Shown: positions 24,315 to 32,381 of the stretch, piece by piece
Layout: each line of letters starts with the position of its first letter
Numbering within the stretch: the stretch's first letter is position 1
Assembly (NCBI RefSeq): GCF_000011085.1
Contig: NC_006396.1
Coordinates: forward strand, 2,976,001-3,040,000
Source of the DNA: Haloarcula marismortui ATCC 43049
GTDB lineage: Archaea; Halobacteriota; Halobacteria; Halobacteriales; Haloarculaceae
Direction of reading: 5' to 3'
DNA length: 64,000 nucleotides
The notes under the pieces: model-generated
The model's database searches: none
Told to the model about the DNA's origin: nothing
What the model saw: only the letters and a program-made list of their open reading frames with translations
Position numbers and translations under genes: made by a program

Positions 24315-24602
24315 ATGCTCGCGTCACCGCTGCAACTCATCGATAGTTTCCTGCTGAACTACACCATCGGTGATGTCCTGCTACTCGGCTTTGTCGGTGG
24401 GCTCGTCGCAATTCTCCCGCAACGATCGCTCCGGATGCTGGGACTGCACACAATTGCGCTGGGCGCACTGCTCGTGATTACGCCGGCATCGGCGATGGAA
24501 CCGAACAGTGCGAGCGTCCTCGCATCGTCGTTCCAGTACAAACTATTCGGTATCGTGCTGCTCGTCCTCGCCCCGGTGCTGTACGCCGTCGGTCGGCGTT
24601 AG
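24315..24602 (+). CDS. Small membrane protein, three helices
   Basis: 95 residues with three hydrophobic segments (~15-35 VLLLGFVGGLVAIL; ~42-62 LHTIALGALLVIT; ~72-92 LFGIVLLVLAPVLYAVG). A TTTAAAG element at about 24276 precedes the start. It is conserved in style with small haloarchaeal membrane proteins, but I recognise no family. Its end overlaps the stop of the convergent NAD kinase gene by 4 bp. Confidence 0.75.
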   Translation: MLASPLQLIDSFLLNYTIGDVLLLGFVGGLVAILPQRSLRMLGLHTIALGALLVITPASAMEPNSASVLASSFQYKLFGIVLLVLAPVLYAVGRR

Positions 24603-25450
24603 GCCAGCTTGTCAAGTGCGGTGAAAAAATCAAGCGGCGGACCGGCAAGCCGGACCGGCTCGCCCGCACGCGAGACCGTTATCCGCTCCGGTGGGACCAC
24701 GTCTTTTCGAACCCGCCCGTCACTGACGACGACACCGCTGTCGGCGTCTGTGAGTTCGACGACGATTTCGCTGTCAACGTCGACGACCAGCGGTGGCGTC
24801 CCCATCTCGTCTGCCATCCCCGTGATGATGAGGCCAGCCACGTCGGGGTGGACGAGCGGCCCGCGTTCGCTGAGGTTGTACGCCGTCGAGCCGGTGGGTG
24901 TCGCCACCAGTACGCCGTCGGCGTGGCCGGACGTGTACAGCGAGTCATCGACGTACACATCGACCGTCGCCCCGCCGCCGTGACCGCGGCGCTCGCCCTG
25001 CACGACGACCTCGTTTAGCGCCGGCGACAGCTCCCAGTTGTCGCCGCTGGCCTGGAGTCGCGGCTTGGCCCGCGTTCTGGCGCTCCCGGTTTTCTGGATG
25101 TGTTCGACCTCCGCGACGACCGTCTCGACGGCCTCTTCGGGTGCAATAGCGTTCAGAAAGCCGACTTCGCCGAGATTGACCCCCAGTATCGGCGTTGACC
25201 CCGCACCGCGGGCCGCGTACAGAAATGTCCCGTCGCCGCCGATACTCACGACGAGATTACAGGCGGACATCTCATCGACCGGAGCCGAATCGGGCACGGC
25301 TGCCTCCCATGCGTCGTGGTCACCCAGCGCTCCGGCGGTCGTTTCGTCGACAACGACGGCCGCCGACGTGGCGCGCAGTCGGTCACACAGTGTACTCGCA
25401 AGCGACATAGCCCGGTCGTTGTCCCGCTGCGCGACGATCCCGACAGTCAT
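24599..25450 (-). CDS. nadK: NAD(+) kinase
   Basis: A 283-residue enzyme that phosphorylates NAD to NADP with ATP. The nucleotide-binding motif GGDGT is at 71-75, followed by GVNLGEVGFLN and, near 180-205, the NAD-binding DGVLVATPTGSTAYNLSERGP; all are diagnostic. Its length is typical for archaeal NadK. TATATAAA at 25473-25480 is centred 26 bp before the ATG, so the mRNA is probably leaderless. It is divergent from the KaiC-like ATPase. Confidence 0.95.
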   Translation of the reverse strand: MTVGIVAQRDNDRAMSLASTLCDRLRATSAAVVVDETTAGALGDHDAWEAAVPDSAPVDEMSACNLVVSIGGDGTFLYAARGAGSTPILGVNLGEVGFLNAIAPEEAVETVVAEVEHIQKTGSARTRAKPRLQASGDNWELSPALNEVVVQGERRGHGGGATVDVYVDDSLYTSGHADGVLVATPTGSTAYNLSERGPLVHPDVAGLIITGMADEMGTPPLVVDVDSEIVVELTDADSGVVVSDGRVRKDVVPPERITVSRAGEPVRLAGPPLDFFTALDKLA

Positions 25451-25497
25451 TGTCGGACGTTCCCGCCGGCCGTATATAAACCCTCTACGACAGCAAT

Positions 25498-25503
25498 TAT
25501 ATC
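25498..25503 (+). promoter_or_regulatory. TATA element upstream of leader peptide and KaiC-like gene
   Basis: TTATAT is centred 26-27 bp before an ATG at 25527 and about 58 bp before the KaiC-like ATG at 25559. By the spacing seen elsewhere in the window, transcription should start at the short upstream ORF rather than at the ATPase start. Confidence 0.5.
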
Positions 25504-25526
25504 AGTCCCGACGCGTATCCACTTCT

Positions 25527-25562
25527 ATGGGCCGTTCGTGTGGCTGGTGGTCGTGCGTATGA
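25527..25562 (+). CDS. Candidate 11-residue leader peptide MGRSCGWWSCV
   Basis: A complete small ORF whose ATG sits at the predicted transcription start and whose TGA overlaps the ATG of the KaiC-like gene (sequence ATGA at 25559-25562). It contains tandem Trp and a CGWWSC motif, unusual for random haloarchaeal sequence. Translation would bring ribosomes directly to the downstream start, so coupling or attenuation by Trp or Cys supply is conceivable. Alternatively a GTG in the ATPase frame inside this stretch is the true start and the peptide is accidental. Confidence 0.4.
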   Translation: MGRSCGWWSCV

Positions 25563-26728
25563 GTGAGGATGACGAGTCCGACGACGACTGGTTTGAAAGT
25601 GCGCTGGACGACGAGGACGGCGACAGCGAACCGACTGAGGCAGACGACATTTCGGCGACGCCATCCGAGAGCGACACCGAGGAACCGGCGTCTACCGGCA
25701 CTGACTCGTTTGGGGCCGACAGTGACGACGGCAAGCGCAGTGGTGATAGCAGCCCGTTCGATGACGACGGCAGCGCCGACTTTACTGAAGGCAGTGATAG
25801 CAGCCCGTTTGGTGATGACGGCAGCGCCGCTTCTGGCGGGGACAGCAGCCCGTTCGACGACAGCGGCGGTGACCCCTTCAGCAGCGAGAGTGGGCCTGCT
25901 GATGCCGACGCTGGGTCCCCCGGCGATGGTGATGGCGGCGGGCTCTTTGACGACGACTTCGCCACGGCGTTCGAGTCTGCCGGCAGCGGTGGCGGTGACA
26001 GCGGGAGCGACTTCGAGGAGGAGTTCGAGTCCGACATCCCACGGGTCGACATCGGTATCGAGGGACTCGACCAGATGATTCAGGGCGGGATTCCACAGCG
26101 CCACCTCATCGTCACTATCGGTTCAGCCGGAACCGGGAAGACGACGTTCGGATTGCAGTTCCTCCACCACGGCCTTCGGAACGGCGAAAACGCAGTGTTT
26201 CTGACGCTCGAACAGTCCCACGACGCGATACTGGACACCGCCGGTGACCGCGGCTGGGGGTTTGAGGAGTACGAAGAGCAGGGCCAGCTAGCGATTGTCG
26301 ACCTCGACCCGGTCGAGATGGCAAACAGTCTGGACAACATTCGCGGCGAGCTGCCGGCGCTCATCGAGAAGTTCGACGCCGACCGGCTGGTGCTTGACTC
26401 CGTCTCACTGCTTGAGATGATGTACGACGACCAGTCGCGACGACGCACTGAAGTGTTCGATTTCACCCGGTCGCTGAAACAGGCCGGCGTGACGACGATG
26501 CTCGTCTCCGAAGCCAGCGAGACCAACCCCTTCGCGTCCAGACACGGTATCATCGAATACCTGACGGACGCCGTGTTCATCCTTCAGTACGTCCGGTCAG
26601 ACACCAGCGAGACGCGACTCGCCGTCGAGATCCAGAAGATACGGAACGCGAACCACTCCCGGGAGACGAAACCCTACGAGATAACGAACGACGGCATCTC
26701 AGTTTACCAGCAGGCTAACATCTTCTAA
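25559..26728 (+). CDS. KaiC-like RecA-superfamily ATPase with acidic repeat-containing N-terminus
   Basis: 389 residues. The first ~155 are an extremely Asp/Ser/Gly-rich region holding three SSPF repeats (64-67, 81-84, 96-99) in a GDSSPFDDDGSA context, probably disordered. The rest is one KaiC/RadA-like ATPase domain: PRVDIGIEGLDQMIQGGIP, Walker A GSAGTGKT at 188-195, FLTLEQ, Walker B RLVLDSVSLL, and a typical C-terminal KPYEITNDGISVYQ. Single-domain KaiC relatives act in archaeal signal transduction and motility control; the precise role is unknown. Alternative GTG starts lie up to eight codons upstream. Confidence 0.9.
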   Translation: MSEDDESDDDWFESALDDEDGDSEPTEADDISATPSESDTEEPASTGTDSFGADSDDGKRSGDSSPFDDDGSADFTEGSDSSPFGDDGSAASGGDSSPFDDSGGDPFSSESGPADADAGSPGDGDGGGLFDDDFATAFESAGSGGGDSGSDFEEEFESDIPRVDIGIEGLDQMIQGGIPQRHLIVTIGSAGTGKTTFGLQFLHHGLRNGENAVFLTLEQSHDAILDTAGDRGWGFEEYEEQGQLAIVDLDPVEMANSLDNIRGELPALIEKFDADRLVLDSVSLLEMMYDDQSRRRTEVFDFTRSLKQAGVTTMLVSEASETNPFASRHGIIEYLTDAVFILQYVRSDTSETRLAVEIQKIRNANHSRETKPYEITNDGISVYQQANIF

Positions 26729-27438
26729 ACCGTCGCCGTCCCGACCGACTCCGATTCATCCCGATCATCAAGTGCGGCGTTGTAGCCGCTGGCCCAGAGG
26801 TCCGTCGCGACGACGAGCACGTAGAAGGTGGCGAACGGACTGAGCAGCACGGCAATAAGCGAGCCGATGAATGGAACGACGTTGAGCAAGTTCACCACGA
26901 CGTTGACGGCGATGAACAGGGCAATCGAGACCAGCCACGGTGTCGCGTACTCCGGAGACATGACTAACGTCCGTAGCGTCCCGAAGTCGAACCCGGCACC
27001 GAACTCGCCGGTACAGGCGAAGTGGATAATAGCCGCTGTCGCAACGTAGCTGAACACCAGCGACAGGACGAACGAGATGGCCAGCCCACCGAAGAGGCCG
27101 GCCAGGCCGGCACCCGCTCCGGCACGAGTCCCGGTCGCAAGCGCGAACAGGCTGCCGCCGACAGTTACTCCGAACACGACGAGCGGAACGAGCATATACA
27201 CGATACCGATGAGCCAGGCTTTGACGCCGTCGACAAGCAGTTCCCCCCAGTCTTCGAACCCTGGCGGCTGTGTCGCCCCGTCTGCTCGCTTGCGGATTGC
27301 CTGAACGAGATAGCCGTACACGAGGATTGCAGGGACGATGAGGAACGAGAGGAGGCTGAGGCCCCCGCCGATGAGGACGGTCACGGTCCAGTCGTCGTCC
27401 TCCATGGGATACGTGAGTGCATCGTCTATCGATTCCAT
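26725..27438 (-). CDS. DUF4013 family integral membrane protein
   Basis: 237 residues with about five hydrophobic segments. It opens with DALTYPMEDDDWTVTVLIGGGLSLLSFLIVP, characteristic of DUF4013, and has the conserved RKRADGATQPPGFEDWGELLVDG cytoplasmic loop after the first helix. Later helices are Gly/Ala/Val-rich. The function of the family is unknown. It converges on the KaiC-like gene with a 4-bp overlap of the ends and is divergent from a UspA gene. Confidence 0.88.
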   Translation of the reverse strand: MESIDDALTYPMEDDDWTVTVLIGGGLSLLSFLIVPAILVYGYLVQAIRKRADGATQPPGFEDWGELLVDGVKAWLIGIVYMLVPLVVFGVTVGGSLFALATGTRAGAGAGLAGLFGGLAISFVLSLVFSYVATAAIIHFACTGEFGAGFDFGTLRTLVMSPEYATPWLVSIALFIAVNVVVNLLNVVPFIGSLIAVLLSPFATFYVLVVATDLWASGYNAALDDRDESESVGTATV

Positions 27439-27595
27439 GACTATTGGTCACACTCAACAGGGTTAGTTACAGACAGCTTGCCGGGTTATTCGCTCGGCTT
27501 ACCACAGGACCGGGATGTGTCGCCACTGTCACTTTCTCTCTGCGATTGCCCCGGTTAGCGGAACCAATAAATCACAACCGGGCAACAAGTGGGAT

Positions 27596-28039
27596 ATGGT
27601 ACTACTCGTTCCCTTTGACGGCTCGGCCCTGTCGAAAGCCGCGCTCACGCGGGCGATGGAGTTCGCGGACTACCGCGATGAGGATATCACTGCACTGTCT
27701 GTTATTCCGGACGATGCGGCGTACGCGCGGGAACACGGCTGGCTCGACGCGGATGAGGCGTTCACTGTTGAGGCGGTCGCCGACCGGATGCGAGAGCAAG
27801 CCGAGTCAGTCGCCCCGGCGGCGTCGTTCCGCTATGAGGTCCCGGAAGACGTGAGCTCGATGGCATCGACGACGACGAATATCACCCGGACAATCAGAGA
27901 AGTCGCTCACGAAGAGGAGGCCTCAATCGTGTTCATCGGCAGTGAAAACGCCGGGCGGGTGTCGACGCCGGTCTGTAGCGTCGGCTCGCCGGTCTCAGAA
28001 GACCCTGAATACGACGTTCATATCGTCCGGCACCCGTAG
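27596..28039 (+). CDS. UspA-domain stress protein
   Basis: 147 residues from the ATG at 27596, positioned 27 bp after an AATAAATC element; the longer upstream frame is rejected. It starts with VLLVPFDGSALSKAALTRAMEFA and ends with FIGSENAGRVSTPVCSVGSPV, the UspA alpha/beta fold. The usual ATP-binding GxxGxxxxxxxGS motif is degenerate, so nucleotide binding is uncertain. It ends 2 bp before the end of a convergent second UspA gene. Confidence 0.85.
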   Translation: MVLLVPFDGSALSKAALTRAMEFADYRDEDITALSVIPDDAAYAREHGWLDADEAFTVEAVADRMREQAESVAPAASFRYEVPEDVSSMASTTTNITRTIREVAHEEEASIVFIGSENAGRVSTPVCSVGSPVSEDPEYDVHIVRHP

Positions 28040-28041
28040 CG

Positions 28042-28473
28042 CTATCTGACGACAGTTACGGGGATGGACGCCCGTCTGACGACGATTTCGGCGACGCTAC
28101 CCAGAAGGATGCGAGACATTCCCGAGCGGCCGTGACTCCCCATGACGATCTGGCTGATGTCGTGGTCATCCGCGTACTCCACGATGACCTTTGTTGGTCG
28201 CCCGACCTCGATGACGCGTTCGACGGACTCGACACCGGCCTCGGTCACTTCCGACTCAAGGTCGTCGAGGAGGTCCTCCGCCGTTGCCTTCTGTGTCTCG
28301 TACCACTCCTCGGAGAACGAGGGAATCGATGCCTCCGCGCTGTAGCCGGCCTCTGCGGGGTTGATGACGTGCAGGAGAACGAGTGTCGCGTCCGGATACT
28401 CTTCGGCTGCGAACTCACAGGCTACCGATGCTTGGTCTGAGCTGTCGACCGGAACAAGGATTCGCTTTGCCAT
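28042..28473 (-). CDS. UspA-domain universal stress protein
   Basis: 143 residues from the ATG at 28473, with a TATA-like TTTGAATC (GATTCAAA on the coding strand) centred 26 bp upstream; an ATG at 28482 adds three residues. The fold is a complete UspA: KRILVPVDSSDQASVACEFA, TLVLLHVINP, and the ATP-binding loop VMGSHGRSGMSRILLGSVAE, so it probably binds ATP. It is convergent with the degenerate UspA gene next to it. Confidence 0.92.
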   Translation of the reverse strand: MAKRILVPVDSSDQASVACEFAAEEYPDATLVLLHVINPAEAGYSAEASIPSFSEEWYETQKATAEDLLDDLESEVTEAGVESVERVIEVGRPTKVIVEYADDHDISQIVMGSHGRSGMSRILLGSVAEIVVRRASIPVTVVR

Positions 28474-28542
28474 ACGCCCCATTCCGCTGGGGCCGATTTG
28501 AATCTTCGGCCCGCTGCAATCGGCGAGTGGGCCTGCAGTCTG

Positions 28543-30393
28543 TCAGTCTCGCCCGTGGCGAGTCACACACGTCGACAGGCCGATGAGTTCGACTGGCTCG
28601 GAGTTATCGGGCGAGTAGACGACCCGCTGGCCCTTCTCCATGTAGGGAACCTTCGATTCCAGATTGCTGGGGATGTTCACCGCCGAGATGGCGTCTTCGT
28701 CGCCGAGGTTGAGTACCATCGTCGTATTGATCTGCTTGAACACCGGGTCGGCGATGTCCTGTGGGTCCTGCGTGATGAGGTACAGGCCGAGACGCTCCTT
28801 GCGGCCCTGTTTGGCGGCCTCGGTGAACTTCCCGATGACCTTGCGGCCCTGCACGCTGTCGGCGTCGGTCAGGAAGTTATGGGCCTCGTCCATCCCGAGG
28901 ACGAGCGGCGTCTCCTTGATGCGGTCGTAGTCCGGGTCGTTCGAGAGCTTCTGGTCGATGAGCAGGCTGGAGACGGCCAGTACGATTGTCGATGCGGTCC
29001 GGGAGTCCGTGATGTGGTACGTCGGGATAACCGTCAGCCCGCCGTCGCGGACGAACTGCGAAATCTGGTCGGTGATTGGTCGGGCGTCCTGGTCGAAAAC
29101 CGCGCCAAAGCCCTGAACGCGGCGCTTGACGGCGTCGAACGTAGCCTCGTGCACGTCTCCCGCCTCGTCCAGTTCCTCCTTGAGCGCGGGGTCTCCGAGG
29201 AAGGTCCGGAAGTCGCTGTAGGTCCCGCCCTCCCCGTATTCGCGCTTGAACCGCGGGAGCAGTGTGTTCACCAGCGCGCCGTACTGGTTGTCGTTCAGGC
29301 TTGACCCGGCGATGAGCCAGGGATTGTCGTGGACGAGTGAGAACGGAATCGTGAACTCCACCTGCTCGGCGCGGTGGTGGCTGGCGTTGTAGTCGGCCCC
29401 GGCCACCTTCGGAACGAAGGCGATAGTGTCGTCGTGCCCGCCGTAAGCGATGCCTTCCCGTTCACAGCGCCGCTCGAACTCGTCGGTCATCTCGGGGTTG
29501 TCGTCGTGCATCTGGGCGTACTCGTCCTGGGGGTCGAACTGGACGACGGCGAGTTCGGGTGTGCGGCCGTCGCCCATCTCGTAGGTCCGACCGAGATACT
29601 GCCGCAGGACGTTCTTCGAACTGTGGGTTTTCCCGGACCCGGTCCCGCCAGCAACGAGGGTGTGCCGGAACACGAGCGGGTCACCGGCGACGTAGTCGTC
29701 TTTCAGCCGGTAGTCGATGGTCGGCGGCTCGGCGGCGGTGCGGACCTTCTCGCCGCCGACGGCAAGGTGGCCCAGAAAGACGCCGTCCTCGGGAATCTTC
29801 AGGCCGGTCTTGATCTCGGACTTGTCGGTGGCCTCCCGGACGACGGTTTCGGGTTTTGGCACCCGGTCAGTCATCCGACGTTTGAGTTCGCCACCGTCGC
29901 TGTACAGCACTGCAACCGGCTCAAGCTCGGCGATGAATTTGAAATCCCGCTCGTCGATGCCCCGCTCGCGCATCGCTCGCCGGGCGTGGATTTCGGTCGC
30001 GTCGTCGGCATGGAACTCTTGGGCGTACTCCAGAGCCTTGATGCGGCAGAACAGGCGCTCACCGCCTGGGTATGGGACGAGTAGATACGTGCCGATGCGC
30101 AGACGCGAGCGGTTCCGCGCGGTGACGTACGCCCGGAGGACCGTTTCCTCCGCTTCCTCGCTGATCCGGAGGCCGTTCGCGGCCGAGAGGACGCCGAGGC
30201 CGGTGTCTGTTCCGGCCGGTGTCACATCCATATCTTCGAAGTCATCGTCTGCAGACTGTGTTGTCGGGTCGGTTTCCTCCGACGCATCGACAGCCCCATC
30301 ACCGTCATCGGCCGTCTCGGCCGACTGTGCGGCCTCGTCGTCAGCCGCCGCGTCGTCGCCGTCGAAATCAGTGAAATCCCCGAGGTCGGACAT
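28543..30393 (-). CDS. herA: HerA-family hexameric DNA-translocating ATPase
   Basis: 616 residues. An acidic, probably disordered N-terminus (~1-60) is followed by a HAS-type barrel (~90-225) and the FtsK-HerA ATPase core: Walker A GGTGSGKT at 249-256, and an acidic Walker B in TPLVLGMDEAHNFL. HerA works with NurA nuclease in DNA end resection. The NurA-like gene lies on the same strand 2 kb upstream, with five opposite-strand genes between. A TTAATCC promoter-like element is centred about 25 bp before the start. No paired Mre11/Rad50 genes are present here. Confidence 0.9.
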   Translation of the reverse strand: MSDLGDFTDFDGDDAAADDEAAQSAETADDGDGAVDASEETDPTTQSADDDFEDMDVTPAGTDTGLGVLSAANGLRISEEAEETVLRAYVTARNRSRLRIGTYLLVPYPGGERLFCRIKALEYAQEFHADDATEIHARRAMRERGIDERDFKFIAELEPVAVLYSDGGELKRRMTDRVPKPETVVREATDKSEIKTGLKIPEDGVFLGHLAVGGEKVRTAAEPPTIDYRLKDDYVAGDPLVFRHTLVAGGTGSGKTHSSKNVLRQYLGRTYEMGDGRTPELAVVQFDPQDEYAQMHDDNPEMTDEFERRCEREGIAYGGHDDTIAFVPKVAGADYNASHHRAEQVEFTIPFSLVHDNPWLIAGSSLNDNQYGALVNTLLPRFKREYGEGGTYSDFRTFLGDPALKEELDEAGDVHEATFDAVKRRVQGFGAVFDQDARPITDQISQFVRDGGLTVIPTYHITDSRTASTIVLAVSSLLIDQKLSNDPDYDRIKETPLVLGMDEAHNFLTDADSVQGRKVIGKFTEAAKQGRKERLGLYLITQDPQDIADPVFKQINTTMVLNLGDEDAISAVNIPSNLESKVPYMEKGQRVVYSPDNSEPVELIGLSTCVTRHGRD

Positions 30394-30480
30394 ACCCCAG
30401 TTCAGGGTAGCCGGGGATTAACACCTTTCCCCAGCAGCATGAATGTGAAACCTTACCCGGATGGCTGTCAACGAACGCAT

Positions 30481-31272
30481 ATGAAGCCGACGCGGGTGAT
30501 GTCTTTCAATGTGCGGTACGATACTGCCGGGGATGGGGTAGACGGGTGGCCCCACAGGCGGCGGCTGGTGGCGGGGACCATCCAGTATCACAATCCCGAT
30601 ATTATCGGGGTGCAGGAGGCGATGGCACACCAGCTCCGGGAGCTAGAGGTGTTGCTGGACGGCTACGAGTGGGTCGGTGACCCACGGGAATCCGTCGATG
30701 CCGGCGGGGAGCACACGGCCATCGGCTACCGGGCCGAGCGCTTCGACTGTGCGGCCACGAACACGTTCTGGCTCTCCGAACAGCCCGCCGAGCCGAGCAG
30801 CGTCGGCTGGGACGCTGCCTATCCCCGCGTGGCGACCTGGGCCCGCCTTCGTGACCGCGACACCGACGATGACCTCCTGTGTCTGAACACGCATCTCGAC
30901 CATCAGGGGGCTGACGCGCGTGTCGAGGGTATCGAACTGGTGCTTGACCATCTCGATTCTGCCACCCGGGATGCGCCCGCAGTGGTGATGGGTGATTTCA
31001 ACTGTGTCGTCGGTGAACCGGCCTACGAGCGCGCCGAGGGGCACGAACTCCCGGACGGCCGCCGGCTCGTTGACACCCGCAACACAGCGACCGTCACCCA
31101 CGGCCCGACGACAAGCCGAACCGACTTCCACGACCTGCTCCCCGAGATGGGTATCGACCACGTGTTCGTCAGCGAGGACGTGGCCGTCGACACCAGAGCG
31201 GTCATCGCCGACCGCGACGACGACCACTACGGCTCCGACCACTTGCCCGTCGTGGTCGACTGCGAGCCCTGA
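30481..31272 (+). CDS. Endonuclease/exonuclease/phosphatase (EEP) family hydrolase
   Basis: 263 residues from the ATG at 30481. EEP catalytic motifs are in order: MSFNVRYDT, GVQEAMAHQ (metal-binding Glu), LNTHLDHQG, MGDFNC (Asp/Asn) and GSDHLPVVV (catalytic His). The architecture resembles metal-dependent phosphodiesterases acting on phosphosugars, lipids or nucleic acids; the substrate cannot be told. It lies between the HerA and NurA genes on the opposite strand, so a DNA-repair role is possible but unsupported. Confidence 0.9.
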   Translation: MKPTRVMSFNVRYDTAGDGVDGWPHRRRLVAGTIQYHNPDIIGVQEAMAHQLRELEVLLDGYEWVGDPRESVDAGGEHTAIGYRAERFDCAATNTFWLSEQPAEPSSVGWDAAYPRVATWARLRDRDTDDDLLCLNTHLDHQGADARVEGIELVLDHLDSATRDAPAVVMGDFNCVVGEPAYERAEGHELPDGRRLVDTRNTATVTHGPTTSRTDFHDLLPEMGIDHVFVSEDVAVDTRAVIADRDDDHYGSDHLPVVVDCEP

Positions 31273-31315
31273 GCCGGGGGAGAATCTTTTGCCGTTGGGG
31301 CCCCTATATAGGATT

Positions 31316-31651
31316 ATGTTGCTTATTCGGGGGACGGCAGGCGGGACGGCGGTGACCGGGACGCTGTACGAACCGGGTGAGGAGCCGCCCGAGTTCAAGG
31401 GCGCGCCGGACGAGGGGACGCCCTACGTCTGGGTCTGTGACGCTTTTTACGAGGTCGAGAGCGGCGGGCAGGTCCAGTCCATCGGCGACCGCGAGATACG
31501 AATCGCCTTCGAGTCCCCGATGCCCCGCGGCTTCGAGACGCGCGATGCGGCCATCGACGCGGCCAAGGAACACGTCCGAACGCAGTTCGCCCGGCTCGGC
31601 GTCGCCGGCGAGACGGTCGACGTGACGGTACAGCAGGCCGAGACGGCGTAG
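31316..31651 (+). CDS. Conserved haloarchaeal protein, unknown function
   Basis: 111 residues, soluble and acidic, with a beta-rich first half (MLLIRGTAGGTAVTGTLYEPGE, YVWVCDAFYEVESGGQ) and a helix at ~80-95 (RDAAIDAAKEHVRTQFARLG). A TCTTTT element ~27 bp before the ATG supports the start. It was probably kept as an independent small gene between the EEP and wHTH genes. I recognise no domain. Confidence 0.72.
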   Translation: MLLIRGTAGGTAVTGTLYEPGEEPPEFKGAPDEGTPYVWVCDAFYEVESGGQVQSIGDREIRIAFESPMPRGFETRDAAIDAAKEHVRTQFARLGVAGETVDVTVQQAETA

Positions 31652-31687
31652 TCGGAGTGGCCCGTTTTCTGAGTCAGCGAACGACCG

Positions 31688-32074
31688 GTGAGTTATACGA
31701 CGATGCCGGGTGAACTACTGCGCGTGGCCGAGGACCCGTCCCCGACTGAGGTGTTTGCCCTCCTCGACGACGAATACGCTCGCGCGCTCCTTGCAGCCAC
31801 GGGTCACAGACCGATGACAGCAACTGAACTCAGCAACGACTGCGAGATGTCACTCTCGACCGTGTATCGCCGTCTCGACGCGCTTGAGGACTGCGGCCTC
31901 GTCGCCGCTCGAACGCAAATCGCGGACGATGGGCACCATGTAGACGTGTACGAGGCACAGATGGACGAACTCACCGTGTGTCTCACCGACGGGACCTTCG
32001 ATGTCAGCCTTGCCGTCGAGTCAAAGACACACGAGTTCGCCGACGCGCTGGTAGACCTCTGGGAGGGCCTCTGA
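31688..32074 (+). CDS. Winged-helix (ArsR-like) transcriptional regulator
   Basis: 128 residues from a GTG at 31688; an ATG at 31703 removes five. Residues ~15-85 are a winged helix: PTEVFALLDDEYARALLAA, MTATELSNDCEMSLSTVYRRLDAL, and a wing DDGHHVDVYEAQ. A short C-terminal extension follows. The stop overlaps the start of the next small membrane gene (TGATG), so the two are translationally coupled, probably as a regulator plus membrane sensor pair. Confidence 0.88.
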   Translation: MSYTTMPGELLRVAEDPSPTEVFALLDDEYARALLAATGHRPMTATELSNDCEMSLSTVYRRLDALEDCGLVAARTQIADDGHHVDVYEAQMDELTVCLTDGTFDVSLAVESKTHEFADALVDLWEGL

Positions 32075-32376
32075 TGGAGTTTGCCGGCCTCTCCGCCGAA
32101 ACGTGGGTCACCGTAAACACTGCGTTCCACCTCGCACAGACGGGGGTCGGACTGCTCATTGCTGCATTGGCGCTCGTTGGCTACCGACGACGGCGGACCC
32201 GCTCCATGCTCGCACTGGCTATCGGAATCAGCCTCCTCACCTTCGTCTCGTACCTTGTTACCCTTAGCGCCGTGCAGGTTCTCCCGCGAATTGTGTTTCC
32301 CCTTCCGGGCACTATCACAGAACTCGTCGGTCTCCTCGTCCTCCTCTACGCTATCGTTCTGGCCCGTCGCGACTAG
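32074..32376 (+). CDS. Small three-helix membrane protein coupled to the winged-helix regulator
   Basis: 100 residues with three hydrophobic segments (~12-36, 46-67, 73-95) and a basic RRRRTR loop after the first. The start codon overlaps the regulator's stop by one base. wHTH plus small membrane protein pairs of this type recur in haloarchaea (this one resembles DUF7521 proteins, from memory). A membrane-sensing partner is inferred from gene coupling only. Confidence 0.8.
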   Translation: MEFAGLSAETWVTVNTAFHLAQTGVGLLIAALALVGYRRRRTRSMLALAIGISLLTFVSYLVTLSAVQVLPRIVFPLPGTITELVGLLVLLYAIVLARRD

Positions 32377-32381
32377 CCCCT

